IMG/VR virus record: IMGVR_UViG_3300042465_007707
Location: 1 to 64,000 of that record
Source of the DNA: a virus
Direction: 5' to 3' (one strand)
DNA length: 64,000 nt
Shown: in pieces, positions 14,560-22,963 of the stretch
How positions within the stretch are numbered: the first letter of the stretch is position 1
Layout of the letters: every line of letters starts with the position of its first letter
Notes under the pieces: generated by a model
Databases searched by the model: none
What the model was told of the DNA's origin: nothing
What the model saw: only the letters and a program-made list of their open reading frames with translations
Translations under genes and position numbers: made by a program

Positions 14560-16779
14560 TTATAATTGAGAATAAACACCTAATTTCATTAAATCAAATT
14601 GACCCGTACTTGTAACCGAAGTTACCGACATACATCTACTCGCAAAGAAATTTAATCCTTGAGAAGTCAAAGGTAAATTTGTCGAAACTGTACCACTTGC
14701 AACAGAACCAGTTTCGTTATTTTTCACCTCATATTTTACGTCCGTTGACATAGGTTGATTGTATAATTGAATACTATAAACAGTTGTTGAAATTGCACCT
14801 ACAGTTCTATTTGCAGGAAAATTAACTCCCAAATCAACCTTAGTTGCTGTACCAGTTGCATCATTATGAAAAACTGATAAGTTAGCATCTCCATTTTCAG
14901 AACCTATGCCTATTATATTAATCAACGTGCTTACTAAAATATTTGATGCAGTACCATAGTTTAAATCAGTTGTTTGACCAGCTAAACCATAAAATTGTTG
15001 ACATCCAGCAGAATATGAAGTATCTGAAATATTAAAATCACATATAAATCTAAATCCACCATGAATAAACCATAATAAAGCACTTCCCCTAGTCCCAGTA
15101 TATCTACCACCCGAAACCACCGTTGCACTATATCTTAATCGAATTTGTTTTGTTGAAAAATTAGTTGATGCAACAGATTGAGCAGTTGTTGATGCCGAAC
15201 TTGACATTGTAACGCCACCTTCAGAAATAACAGTTGTACTATTATTATTAATATTAATTCCCCTATAAGTTTCTAAAGCACTTAATTTTGGAATGAAATT
15301 AGCACTATTAAAAGTGTTCCAATCCGTAGAACTTAAATAACCATTTTGAGTAGCATTTGAAACTTGTTGTGAAATAGCTACCCCACTACCTATAATTGCA
15401 CCTGTTCCGCCTGTTATTGTTATTCCATCCGTACCTACATCAGTTAAATTACCTATCGTTAAAGCATCTTGTTTACCGTTAAAAGTAGTCCAATTTGCAG
15501 AACTTAAAGCCCCTCTATTAGTTGCGCTTGCAGTTGGTAAATTAAACGTATGAGTATCAGTAGCACTACTTATGTTAAAATCAGTTCCACTCGTTCCTAC
15601 AGCTAAATATTGAGTATTTGCATTTAATCCATTTAGCGAACTAATACCCCCTGCAAAGGTTGTTATAATTTGACATAAATGATTATCCTCTGTGTGTAAA
15701 GTAACTGTACGACCCCCAGAATTATCTACAACATAAACTCTTACAGCTAACCTATCTGTTGTTAGTAAAACAGTTTCTGGAACGGCTAAAGATGTTAAGT
15801 ATAAATCTATTGTAGTACCCCCTGTTATTTGTTCTGGGATTGCTATTGTACTTGAAATAGAAGTAAAAATAGTTCCGTTATATTTTAAAAGCTCAACATA
15901 GAATTTTGTGTTACCACCGACAGAACTCATAGAAAAAAACATTTCAAAATTCCAAGCTCCACTAGGTATTAAATTTCTATTAGGATTTGCTACGTTTGTT
16001 AAAAATTGAGCAATTAAACCATTACCTGTTAAATTAAAGTCAGTACCTGCGCCAATTATAGCTGTGTTATCTAATTGCTTGTAACCTATTACACTTGCAT
16101 TAATACTACCATTTAAATAGTAATATACTGAAGAACCACCACCTGTACTCGTTGGAAAAGTAGCTAATTGACCGTCACCTCTAATATATTGAGAAGAAAG
16201 CCCAGCACCTGTTACAGCAATAGCTCCGCTACCTGTTATTGGTGAATTACTTACTGTAAAAGCCGTAGGCATAGTTAAACCTACACTTGTTACCGTTCCT
16301 TTACCGTTAAATGTATTCCAATCCGTAGACGATAAGTAACCATCCGTAGTTGTATTTGCTTGCGAAATAGTAAACGTCCTATTTGCACTTAAATCACCAC
16401 CGCCAGCTAAAGGCGAGGTAGTCGAAATAGTAGTTGTTTTTAAAGTATAATTACTCCATTTATCAGCGTTTGTAAATGTCGAAGGCGAAACAAATTTATC
16501 AGTATTCGTTCCTGTATTTACTTCGCTTAAAGTAGCTTGATAAGGAGTTTCTGAATATTCCCACGTTACACCATTTGAGTAATACATACCTAAAGGGTAA
16601 TAAGTACCGCCAACAGAAAAAGGAAGCCATTTCGTTCCTTGACTAGCTTCACACCAATAAAATTTACCAGAAACGGTAGTAGCCGAAGGCAAAGCGGAGT
16701 AATTCGCAACCGTAGTTATCGTAGTTCCACCACCGCCACCTCCCGAAGAAGTTTTAGTTATACCAAAGCCTAAACTCAT
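14560..16779 (-). CDS. Spike/fibre protein, 739 aa
   Basis: Starts MSLGFGITKTSSGGGGGG, an attachment peptide plus Gly linker. Contains repeats of the phage-fibre motif (LSSTDWNTFNGK three times, at about 150, 420 and 490) alternating with GTVTSVGLTMPTAF-type shaft segments, then a lectin-like beta C-terminus. This repeat is common in Bacteroidetes phage tail fibres and host-recognition proteins. With the 989- and 413-aa proteins it gives three different adhesins. Confidence 0.75.
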   Translation of the reverse strand: MSLGFGITKTSSGGGGGGTTITTVANYSALPSATTVSGKFYWCEASQGTKWLPFSVGGTYYPLGMYYSNGVTWEYSETPYQATLSEVNTGTNTDKFVSPSTFTNADKWSNYTLKTTTISTTSPLAGGGDLSANRTFTISQANTTTDGYLSSTDWNTFNGKGTVTSVGLTMPTAFTVSNSPITGSGAIAVTGAGLSSQYIRGDGQLATFPTSTGGGSSVYYYLNGSINASVIGYKQLDNTAIIGAGTDFNLTGNGLIAQFLTNVANPNRNLIPSGAWNFEMFFSMSSVGGNTKFYVELLKYNGTIFTSISSTIAIPEQITGGTTIDLYLTSLAVPETVLLTTDRLAVRVYVVDNSGGRTVTLHTEDNHLCQIITTFAGGISSLNGLNANTQYLAVGTSGTDFNISSATDTHTFNLPTASATNRGALSSANWTTFNGKQDALTIGNLTDVGTDGITITGGTGAIIGSGVAISQQVSNATQNGYLSSTDWNTFNSANFIPKLSALETYRGININNNSTTVISEGGVTMSSSASTTAQSVASTNFSTKQIRLRYSATVVSGGRYTGTRGSALLWFIHGGFRFICDFNISDTSYSAGCQQFYGLAGQTTDLNYGTASNILVSTLINIIGIGSENGDANLSVFHNDATGTATKVDLGVNFPANRTVGAISTTVYSIQLYNQPMSTDVKYEVKNNETGSVASGTVSTNLPLTSQGLNFFASRCMSVTSVTSTGQFDLMKLGVYSQL

Positions 16780-16785
16780 TCTTAA

Positions 16786-17061
16786 TTAAGATTGAGCAAT
16801 AATTTCTAATGTGCAACCTGAAGGAGCTGTAATTACCAATCCAGAAATAACACCTGCCGATTGAGAAACAAAAGTTACCGTTTCGTTTTGTTCAACTGTT
16901 AAAGAATTTGAAACTCTAGCCCCTAAATTCATTTGACCTTGAACAGTTCCTGTAGTTGCTGAAGTACACAATATGCTTATTCCACGAACACCCATGTTGT
17001 CTGTAAGTGTTAAAACTTCATTCGTTAAAACGTATGTTCCTGTGTTTATGTTATTACTCAT
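16786..17061 (-). CDS. Small all-beta structural protein, 91 aa
   Basis: All-beta sequence (TNEVLTLTDNMGVRGISIL ... GCTLEIIAQS) that looks like a single small jelly-roll or beta-sandwich. It is 6 bp upstream of the 739-aa spike gene. Plausible spike base or vertex plug protein; no family recognised. Confidence 0.6.
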   Translation of the reverse strand: MSNNINTGTYVLTNEVLTLTDNMGVRGISILCTSATTGTVQGQMNLGARVSNSLTVEQNETVTFVSQSAGVISGLVITAPSGCTLEIIAQS

Positions 17062-17081
17062 TTTTTTTATTTTTTTATTAG

Positions 17082-17510
17082 TTAATCTTCACCGAAAATA
17101 TCTTCAAGAGTTAAACCTCTTAATGCTTTACTTTTATGGTAAAGAACAAATTTTAATTCACTTGCGTCTGTATTTTTACTTCCAATAAGGATATAAATTT
17201 CTTTTGCGTTAATATCTTCAACTTCAGCAACACTACTAATATAACCCTTCATAAAATTAGCAGTTAAGTAAGCTCTTTGCATTAAGTCAAATTTTACGTT
17301 TAGAATATCTCGATTGAAATCTAAACTTTTAGTTGCTCCTGTTACAGAATCCTTTTCCGTAATTCCTGAAACAGTTTTGAAGTACAAAGGTTCACAATCA
17401 TCCGTTTTTGTATGGATAAATATTGCTACTTTTTCCGTTTCAACATTGTTTTCTTTTGCGAATCTAACCAATGCCGACTTCATTATCTTTTTTACTTGTC
17501 CTTTTACCAT
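17082..17510 (-). CDS. Hypothetical protein, 142 aa
   Basis: First gene of the spike operon. Starts MVKGQVKK; alpha/beta, no membrane segment, C-terminal acidic tail (LEDIFGED). Promoter TATTTTTG at 17534-17541 lies 23 bp upstream, inside a 53-bp inverted repeat, so spike expression may be controlled here. Function unknown; possibly a spike scaffold or attachment protein. Confidence 0.6.
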   Translation of the reverse strand: MVKGQVKKIMKSALVRFAKENNVETEKVAIFIHTKTDDCEPLYFKTVSGITEKDSVTGATKSLDFNRDILNVKFDLMQRAYLTANFMKGYISSVAEVEDINAKEIYILIGSKNTDASELKFVLYHKSKALRGLTLEDIFGED

Positions 17511-17513
17511 TTT

Positions 17514-17566
17514 AATGCCTTATTAATTTAACGCAAAAATAGGTAAAAATAATTAATCAAGGCATT
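17514..17566 (-). promoter_or_regulatory. Spike-operon promoter inside an inverted repeat
   Basis: The -7 element TATTTTTG (17534-17541, minus strand) is enclosed by arms AATGCCTTATTAATT (17514-17528) and AATTAATCAAGGCATT (17551-17566), which are complementary apart from one inserted base. There is no T-run after the stem, so an operator or cruciform is more likely than a terminator. Confidence 0.5.
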
Positions 17567-17568
17567 TA

Positions 17569-18054
17569 TTACCCCATTAATTCTTTATAAGTAGCTGTGT
17601 ATGTAAAAGGCACTTTTAAATTCAATCCAAATTTATTTACTTTTATAGTTCCTTTCATTGTTAGAACTACATTTTCAATATTCAATCCTGTTTGTAATAG
17701 AACACCTGTATTTTGAATCAATGTATTAGGATTAAAAGACATTCTCAAAGGAATAGAAGTACTTCCGTTTGGCTTTATTGTTGTTGGAACTTGATTGAAT
17801 ATATTCGTTACTTTAACACCGTTTGCGTAAACATCAATATCAATACCATTAACACCTACTATCAATTCAGTTGGGTTATCAATAGTTAAAAAAAACTCTA
17901 AATCAATTTGTTTAGGAGTAAATTTTTTAATTACCGAACCTCTAATGCCGTAAATTAATTTACCACTCAATTCCGCTTGAAATTTAAGCCACAATCCAAT
18001 TCCGATTAATAAGCTAATAACACCTGCACCGATTAATGTTTTTTTAATATCCAT
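17569..18054 (-). CDS. LEA2/WHy-domain membrane-anchored protein, 161 aa
   Basis: N-terminal membrane segment (about residues 8-22) followed by a beta-sandwich resembling the LEA type 2 (WHy) domain. The pattern LEFFLTIDNPTELIVGVNGI contains the characteristic NPT turn, followed by DIDVYANGVKV and LRMSFNPNTL. LEA2 domains in bacteria are usually envelope-anchored and of unclear function. Here it heads the block of small membrane proteins and could be a virion membrane protein facing the capsid shell. Confidence 0.6.
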   Translation of the reverse strand: MDIKKTLIGAGVISLLIGIGLWLKFQAELSGKLIYGIRGSVIKKFTPKQIDLEFFLTIDNPTELIVGVNGIDIDVYANGVKVTNIFNQVPTTIKPNGSTSIPLRMSFNPNTLIQNTGVLLQTGLNIENVVLTMKGTIKVNKFGLNLKVPFTYTATYKELMG

Positions 18055-18416
18055 TACGCTTGTCTTGAAGATTTTACTTTTTTAATTACTACAATCATTA
18101 CTGTTATAGCCAATAAAGACCCTACAACGATTCCAGTTATCGCTAATGGTGACATTCCAGTAGACTGTTGTTGTTGACTAGCTTTCAGTTGTATTGCGTT
18201 AGCTATTGCTAAATCAGAATCAGCTTGTTTACCTTTAGTAGCTACATTTCCTTTAATCATTTCTGTTAAAGCGTCCCACATTTTTCCGTCACCAAAAGCG
18301 TTATCGTACTCTGCATTTTCGTTAAAATATGCGTATGGATCAATTCCGTCTGCATTATTGAAATTTCCTTTTTTAATCTCTAATATATCGCTATATTGTT
18401 CTGCGTTAAATCCCAT
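18054..18416 (-). CDS. Single-TM structural protein with DG motif, 120 aa
   Basis: N-terminus MGFNAEQYSDIL is paralogous to that of the upstream gene (MGFNIQQYSEVL). Residues 19-24 are FNNADG followed by IDPYAYF. The C-terminal membrane segment (about 92-112) ends with a basic KKVKSSRQA tail. It overlaps both neighbours by one base. Likely a virion membrane protein, tail on the inside by the positive-inside rule. Confidence 0.65.
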   Translation of the reverse strand: MGFNAEQYSDILEIKKGNFNNADGIDPYAYFNENAEYDNAFGDGKMWDALTEMIKGNVATKGKQADSDLAIANAIQLKASQQQQSTGMSPLAITGIVVGSLLAITVMIVVIKKVKSSRQA

Positions 18417-19093
18417 TATTTCCTATTTTTATAAATTATAATTCCAATTACTGTTGCTAATAATATTCCACCGCCAATTAAAGAGTACATTAATACATTA
18501 CTACCGCTATCAGGAGTATCATCTAAAGTTGTAGGTTTAGATGGAGTAGGTGATACAGGTGCGTTTGGATCTGGAACTAAAGGTGGATTTCCTTTAATTA
18601 AATCATCTAAAGTTGTAGGTTTAGATGGAGTAGGTGATACAGGTGCGTTTGGAACTGTAACAAAAGCTGGATTTCCGTTTTCACAAAACTCTCTTTTTTC
18701 ACGACTAAAAGGATGAAGAAATAAACACTTTGTACTGCTACTGCTGGTTGAACTTATCTTTATTCCTTTTTCACAATTACTTCTTCTAATTTTACTAAAA
18801 GGATGAAGGATTGCACATTTTTTATTAACTGAAGATTTAACTTTTGAAGGTCTGTTTTTTTCACAAGCTGCCCTTCTTACTTTGTTGAAAGGATGAAGTA
18901 TTAAGCAACCTCCTGCGTAAGAATAAGCATCGTCACCTCCTGCGTAAGAATACGGATCGTCACCTCCTAAATAAGAATACGGATCGTCACCCCCTGCATA
19001 AGAATATGGATCAAATCCATCTACGTTGTTAAAGCTATCTACTGAATCATTAACAGATAAAACTTCGCTGTATTGTTGTATGTTAAATCCCAT
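18416..19093 (-). CDS. Repeat-rich single-TM structural protein, 225 aa
   Basis: Modular protein. The N-terminal MGFNIQQYSEVL is followed by FNNVDG (21-26), four tandem nine-residue repeats DDPYSYAGG (27-bp DNA repeats), three copies of a Cys-flanked unit C-x-x-LHPF-[NS]-[KR]-x-x-R-x-x-CE, two copies of a Pro-rich repeat (NAPVSPTPSKPTTLDD), then a membrane segment ending YKNRK. The Cys units might bind metal or form disulfides. I know of no family with this layout; a spike stalk or membrane-capsid linker is possible. Confidence 0.6.
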   Translation of the reverse strand: MGFNIQQYSEVLSVNDSVDSFNNVDGFDPYSYAGGDDPYSYLGGDDPYSYAGGDDAYSYAGGCLILHPFNKVRRAACEKNRPSKVKSSVNKKCAILHPFSKIRRSNCEKGIKISSTSSSSTKCLFLHPFSREKREFCENGNPAFVTVPNAPVSPTPSKPTTLDDLIKGNPPLVPDPNAPVSPTPSKPTTLDDTPDSGSNVLMYSLIGGGILLATVIGIIIYKNRK

Positions 19094-19113
19094 TGTATTT
19101 ATTTATTTATTAA

Positions 19114-19668
19114 TTAATATGGATTTCCTAAACCGTAAGCCTTAGAAAAATTAATTCGTTTATCTTTTACTTCATTGTAAGTTGCTGAATCTTTACCCAT
19201 TATAATCTTTAAAGCATTTACAGATTTAGATCCAAAAATTCCGTCTAAAGTTAAAGGCTTGATATTAGCTACAGCTAATCTTCTTGATTCTTTAGCATCT
19301 GATGAAGAACTGTCAACAGGCATATATCCGAAAGCATCAACATAAATCAATCCTTGAGTTGGATTAATAGTGTTTTTAACTCCTGATTTCACTTTTTTAG
19401 CGTCACTAATTATATTATTCAAACATTGTTGAATTGTTTTTGCTTCATCTCCTTTAGAACCCATAGAAATTACTTTATCAGGATTAAAAGAAGGTTTACT
19501 AGCTGTTTTGCTTTCTGGTTCAAAGCTTCCTAAAACTAAATCAACAGGTAGTGTAAAATCTTCCGTTCCTCTATTTGATATAATCTTTTTAATCAATCTA
19601 TATCCTCCGTATAAAGCTACCAAAGAAACTACTGAAATAACTCCTATTTTAATGTATTTTTTATTCAT
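19114..19668 (-). CDS. Membrane-anchored peptidoglycan-binding domain protein, 184 aa
   Basis: N-terminal membrane segment (about 5-25), an acidic linker, then a PG_binding_1-like domain split by an insertion: MGSKGDEAKTIQQCLN, and LDGIFGSKSVNALK further on, matching the family's G..G..V..LQ and DG.FG..T..A blocks. It would hold the virion or a hydrolase at the cell wall. It overlaps the next gene by 8 bp. Confidence 0.6.
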   Translation of the reverse strand: MNKKYIKIGVISVVSLVALYGGYRLIKKIISNRGTEDFTLPVDLVLGSFEPESKTASKPSFNPDKVISMGSKGDEAKTIQQCLNNIISDAKKVKSGVKNTINPTQGLIYVDAFGYMPVDSSSSDAKESRRLAVANIKPLTLDGIFGSKSVNALKIIMGKDSATYNEVKDKRINFSKAYGLGNPY

Positions 19669-19966
19669 AATTCCATTTTGTTTTTAATGTTTCAATTTCT
19701 TTATTTTCAGATTCAATTAAATCTTTTTTATTAATAAGTTCAGATAATCTATTCAATTGTTTTTTTGATAAATTATGAACTTTTTTAACCATTTTAATCT
19801 CTTTTTCAGGATCAATTCCTTTTATTAATTCTGAATCTACACATTTCAATTTAAAAGATTCAAAATCTTTTTTATTAGCATTGAAAACAAAAGAATAAGA
19901 AAGGTAACAAGCCGTTGCTGTTATTCCTAGAGTTATTAATATACCTCCTGCTTTTTTCCAATTCAT
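19661..19966 (-). CDS. Single-TM coiled-coil protein, 101 aa
   Basis: Start taken at MNWKKAGG (19966), 4 bp after the preceding stop, rather than 20002, which overlaps by 32 bp. Membrane segment at about 6-24, then a Lys/Glu-rich helical C-terminus likely to form a coiled coil (KKQLNRLSELINKKDL). Function unknown. Confidence 0.55.
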   Translation of the reverse strand: MNWKKAGGILITLGITATACYLSYSFVFNANKKDFESFKLKCVDSELIKGIDPEKEIKMVKKVHNLSKKQLNRLSELINKKDLIESENKEIETLKTKWNYE

Positions 19967-19970
19967 TTTA

Positions 19971-20309
19971 TTAGCTGCATTTTTTTCTACACTCGTAAAC
20001 AAGCCCTATACCAACTACTGGTATTAAAAGCTGTCTATTGCATTTAGTTTTACAATCATCAATACGTTTTTTAGTATCTGCATCTATCACAGCTTGTGCT
20101 TCAGCATTTTTAGTTTCTAATGCCAAACGTTCAGCTTCAGCTTTTGCTGCCACCATAGGATCAACTCCTGTAGATGTAGCTGTGCTTGTCATGTCACTTC
20201 GCTTTGTCATTGTACCGCTAGGTTTCATTTTTTTAATTAAAAAATAAGTTCCTCCACCCACCGCAGCTAACACAATTACCCCTATTAATACTTTTGTTCC
20301 TGTTCCCAT
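19971..20309 (-). CDS. Single-TM protein, MGTGTKVLIGV family, 112 aa
   Basis: N-terminus MGTGTKVLIGV plus membrane segment (about 6-24) is shared with the next gene upstream. The rest differs: Ala/Lys helix (AKAEAERLALETKNAEAQ) and a C-terminal Cys cluster (CKTKCNR ... CRKKCS). Tandem genes with a common anchor but different heads suggest modular virion membrane proteins. Confidence 0.6.
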   Translation of the reverse strand: MGTGTKVLIGVIVLAAVGGGTYFLIKKMKPSGTMTKRSDMTSTATSTGVDPMVAAKAEAERLALETKNAEAQAVIDADTKKRIDDCKTKCNRQLLIPVVGIGLVYECRKKCS

Positions 20310-20310
20310 T

Positions 20311-20661
20311 TTACTTTAAATTTTGCAAACCTTTTCGTATATCTTCATTCCAAACTTTCATTTGATATAAAGCGTGAGCTACATCTGAAATTTCTAAAGA
20401 AGCATATTCATTAGATTTAGTCCATCTAGTAGAATCTTTAGCTCTTTCATTAGTTATGAGTTCTAACCATCCTTTTAAATCACTTAATTGAGTCGCTGTA
20501 AGTTTTGATTTCAAGTAGTCAGAAAGAGTTGAATTAGTAACACCAGAAACAGAACCAACAGAAGAACCTGATTTTTTTACATATTTAACAATAAAAAAAG
20601 CCGAAACTCCAATTACCGCTAATCCTAAAACCCCTATCAATACTTTTGTTCCTGTTCCCAT
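20311..20661 (-). CDS. Single-TM protein, MGTGTKVLIGV family, 116 aa
   Basis: Same N-terminal anchor (MGTGTKVLIGVLGLAVIG) as the downstream gene, followed by a helical domain (LSDYLKSKLTATQLSDLKG; YASLEISDVAHALYQMKVW). 1-bp gaps on both sides. Function unknown; virion membrane protein candidate. Confidence 0.6.
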   Translation of the reverse strand: MGTGTKVLIGVLGLAVIGVSAFFIVKYVKKSGSSVGSVSGVTNSTLSDYLKSKLTATQLSDLKGWLELITNERAKDSTRWTKSNEYASLEISDVAHALYQMKVWNEDIRKGLQNLK

Positions 20662-20662
20662 A

Positions 20663-20914
20663 CTACCATTTTTTTAACGGACAGCCATCATTCTTATATT
20701 TTGCTTTATCGTCTATTTTACAACCACAAAGTTCTTTCTTTTCACCATTATACTCAACTGTACCTCCTAAAAATAACGTACCACAACTTCTTGTTGTTCT
20801 ATTTAAAAAGGGACAACCATTACAAGTTGCTATTCTCCTATTGTACAATTCAACAGTTACTTTATCAGTATCTTTTCCTTGTGCTTTTTTTATAACGTCA
20901 AACAGTAAACTCAT
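20663..20914 (-). CDS. Cys-rich (zinc-ribbon-like) small protein, 83 aa
   Basis: Soluble protein with six Cys arranged CNGC ... SCG ... CGC ... CPLKKW, likely a zinc or Fe-S binding knuckle. Similar 'CNGCPF...CPLKKW' proteins occur in phages as far as I recall, with no known function. It is the only clearly soluble gene in this run of membrane proteins. Confidence 0.6.
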   Translation of the reverse strand: MSLLFDVIKKAQGKDTDKVTVELYNRRIATCNGCPFLNRTTRSCGTLFLGGTVEYNGEKKELCGCKIDDKAKYKNDGCPLKKW

Positions 20915-20931
20915 ATTAATTATTTTAATTA

Positions 20932-21234
20932 TTACACAGCAAATGTATCAGCCCTACGAGATATACTATTATTTGCAATCTTAGGTTGTATCTGTACTCT
21001 ATTAACCGTTTCGCCTGTAGCTATTTTCATCTTAGCATCGTGTTCTGTTCGATAAACTGGTGCTTTTTTTAAAACAAATGGCTTTAATGGAGTTGAAGTT
21101 GCACCTATTGGAGTTGCATCTATTGGAGTTAACGCTAATGATTTCTTCTTTTTTTTATCATTATAAAGATAAAAAGCAACTCCGCCTCCTATAACTAATA
21201 CAGAAACTAGAAATATTATCTTTCTTTTATCCAT
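20932..21234 (-). CDS. Single-TM protein, 100 aa
   Basis: Starts MDKRKIIFLVSVLVIGG: membrane segment about 5-23, then DKKKKKS and a polar tail with a tandem Pro-Ile-Ala-Thr pattern (TPIDATPIGATSTPLKP). Anchor resembles those at 2406, 5594 and 22678. Function unknown, virion membrane candidate. Confidence 0.6.
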   Translation of the reverse strand: MDKRKIIFLVSVLVIGGGVAFYLYNDKKKKKSLALTPIDATPIGATSTPLKPFVLKKAPVYRTEHDAKMKIATGETVNRVQIQPKIANNSISRRADTFAV

Positions 21235-21238
21235 CTTA

Positions 21239-21946
21239 TTAATCTTTTTTATTCAATAAAATAACGCCTAAAACCATTACTATTAGTATTGAAGATCCTA
21301 CAACAATATATTTAGTATTGCTTGATGTTTTAGCAGATAATAATTGTACTTGCTTATCAGCTTCAGTTTTTCTAAGTAAGGCATCAGCAACGCCCTGAGA
21401 AGCTTTTAATACAGCTTCAGGAGTAGTTCCTTTTGTAGCTAAAGACGCTCTAGCCACAGCTTCAGCATCAGTTTTAATTTTTAAATTTTTAGCTGCAGCT
21501 ACTCTTTCTACTTCAGCAATATCTTCATCCGTTCTATCAGCCAAACCTTTATTAGCTACTGCAAGTTTCCCTTCATAATCTAAAATAAGACTATTATTTG
21601 TAGCAATACTTGAATCCAAAGCGGTTATTAAGCCAGACCATTTTACTTTTCCAGCTTGTTTATCAGCTTTAGCGTCTTGACAAACTCCACAAGGATTCAT
21701 GGCATTATATTTATCATAAGTAGCTTGTGCAATAACACGATTTTTCGCCAAAGTTTCCTTTGTTTTGTAAAACTCTGTTAATTTAGCTTTTATAGCGTCA
21801 ATTTGACTTCTCCAATCATCTTGATCTCCTGTAACAAAATTAGACCAGCCATCTCCATCAGCATAACTCATACCTTCATCCCAAACTTGAGCTTTAGTTG
21901 AAGAATATTTCATTCTTTCTAATTCTTTATCTATATCGTAACCCAT
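21239..21946 (-). CDS. Coiled-coil, C-terminally anchored structural protein, 235 aa
   Basis: Residues about 25-31 are MSYADGD, matching the recurrent DG motif. Long Ala/Lys/Glu helices (likely coiled coil) include a CGVCQDAK Cys pair. The C-terminal membrane segment (about 214-231) ends NKKD. Size and design suit a rod or scaffold projecting from the virion membrane. Function not recognised. Confidence 0.6.
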   Translation of the reverse strand: MGYDIDKELERMKYSSTKAQVWDEGMSYADGDGWSNFVTGDQDDWRSQIDAIKAKLTEFYKTKETLAKNRVIAQATYDKYNAMNPCGVCQDAKADKQAGKVKWSGLITALDSSIATNNSLILDYEGKLAVANKGLADRTDEDIAEVERVAAAKNLKIKTDAEAVARASLATKGTTPEAVLKASQGVADALLRKTEADKQVQLLSAKTSSNTKYIVVGSSILIVMVLGVILLNKKD

Positions 21947-21957
21947 CTTCTTTTTAT

Positions 21958-22473
21958 TTAAAATTTATATCTTATTCCTTTTCCTAACCAATTCTTGTTT
22001 ATAGAAACTAGCCTAGAATCAGATAAACCTCCGTACTCAGTACCTAATTCAGACCGAACGAAGGTAAATAAATCTCTTTCTCCGCCTTCTGGAATACCAA
22101 AAATATATCCTTGACGTTTTCCAAACTCCTTAACTAAATAATTAACATCTAAGTCGTTTTTCATTTTCTTTAAAACTTCCTCAACACTTCCGTAATTATC
22201 ACCAAGCCCATATCTCATACCTTCGTAAATCTGATTCGCCATAGCAGGATATTGACTTAAAGGAAATGAAGCTCTTAATTTTGTTTTATTTTTATCTAAT
22301 TCCTCGTCATTTGACTTTGCTAAAGATTTATCAGCAACATCTTCACTTGATCTATTGAAAATACTTTTCAAGCCTTTTATACCATAAAAAATACCAACAA
22401 CAGCTACTCCTGTAACTGCAACTGCAATAGTTCCTTTAGCCCAAGGCGGTAAATTATTAAAAGTGTTACTCAT
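21958..22473 (-). CDS. Single-TM structural-type protein, 171 aa
   Basis: Membrane segment at about 15-32, then a linker rich in Ser/Asp/Lys and a C-terminal folded domain (YPAMANQIYEGMRYGLGD; LGTEYGGLSDSRLVSINKNW). The domain looks like a small helical 'annealing of wall/tape' type seen in phage virion proteins but is not recognised. 2 bp from the next small gene. Confidence 0.6.
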   Translation of the reverse strand: MSNTFNNLPPWAKGTIAVAVTGVAVVGIFYGIKGLKSIFNRSSEDVADKSLAKSNDEELDKNKTKLRASFPLSQYPAMANQIYEGMRYGLGDNYGSVEEVLKKMKNDLDVNYLVKEFGKRQGYIFGIPEGGERDLFTFVRSELGTEYGGLSDSRLVSINKNWLGKGIRYKF

Positions 22474-22475
22474 AA

Positions 22476-22604
22476 TTATTTTTTTTGTTTCAAAGCAAAG
22501 ATAACTATTGAAAAAAGAATTATAAAACTTCCACCTAATAAAAATGCTTTATATGTTTTTTTGCTTTTAATTATTGATTCTGATTCTGTTAAATTATCTT
22601 CCAT
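22476..22604 (-). CDS. Tiny single-TM protein, 42 aa
   Basis: Acidic N-terminus (MEDNLTESES), basic KSKK, membrane segment (about 19-37), ends LKQKK. The ATG is at 22604, after an intergenic terminator. It ends 2 bp before the following gene's ATG. Likely virion membrane peptide, similar in size to small PRD1/PM2 membrane proteins. Confidence 0.55.
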   Translation of the reverse strand: MEDNLTESESIIKSKKTYKAFLLGGSFIILFSIVIFALKQKK

Positions 22605-22622
22605 TATTTTTTATATTACATT

Positions 22623-22654
22623 AAAAAAAAGCTAACATTTCTATTAGCTTTTTT
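22623..22654 (-). terminator. Rho-independent terminator
   Basis: Minus-strand AAAGCTAA / TTAGCTTT hairpin followed by T8, just downstream of the 22678-22926 stop. Confidence 0.8.
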
Positions 22655-22677
22655 GTTTGTTTTTTTTTAATTAAAGA

Positions 22678-22926
22678 TTAAAATCTTCTATTAGCTTTTT
22701 TGTATTGCTCATCAATACCAGCACAACATCCTCTTTTAGTTCCTGCACAAAATCTAGTTATACCATCTGCACAAGTTACGTTTGATCCTGTAGCTTTTGA
22801 CATTTCATCTCCTTTAGATACAGGCGTCATAATAGACGTTTCTTTTTGTTTTTTATCGTATCTGTAGTATAAATACCCAGCCAACGCTAAAACTCCTAAT
22901 CCCATTAACATTTTTTTGTTTTCCAT
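22678..22926 (-). CDS. Small membrane-anchored Cys protein, 82 aa
   Basis: Anchor MENKKMLMGLGVLALAGYLY is followed by basic residues and a C-terminal domain with CADG, FCAG and GCCAG (four Cys), presumably oxidised outside the cytoplasm. Same anchor class as 2406-2675, 5594-5725 and 20932-21234. Function unknown. Confidence 0.6.
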   Translation of the reverse strand: MENKKMLMGLGVLALAGYLYYRYDKKQKETSIMTPVSKGDEMSKATGSNVTCADGITRFCAGTKRGCCAGIDEQYKKANRRF

Positions 22927-22963
22927 CTTTGTTTTTATTTATTGTTTATTATTTAATTTACTT

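Noticed and set aside
18900-19010. 27-bp tandem repeats that look like a short CRISPR or iteron array
   Set aside because: They are in frame and encode the DDPYSYAGG repeats of the 225-aa protein; there are no unique spacers.
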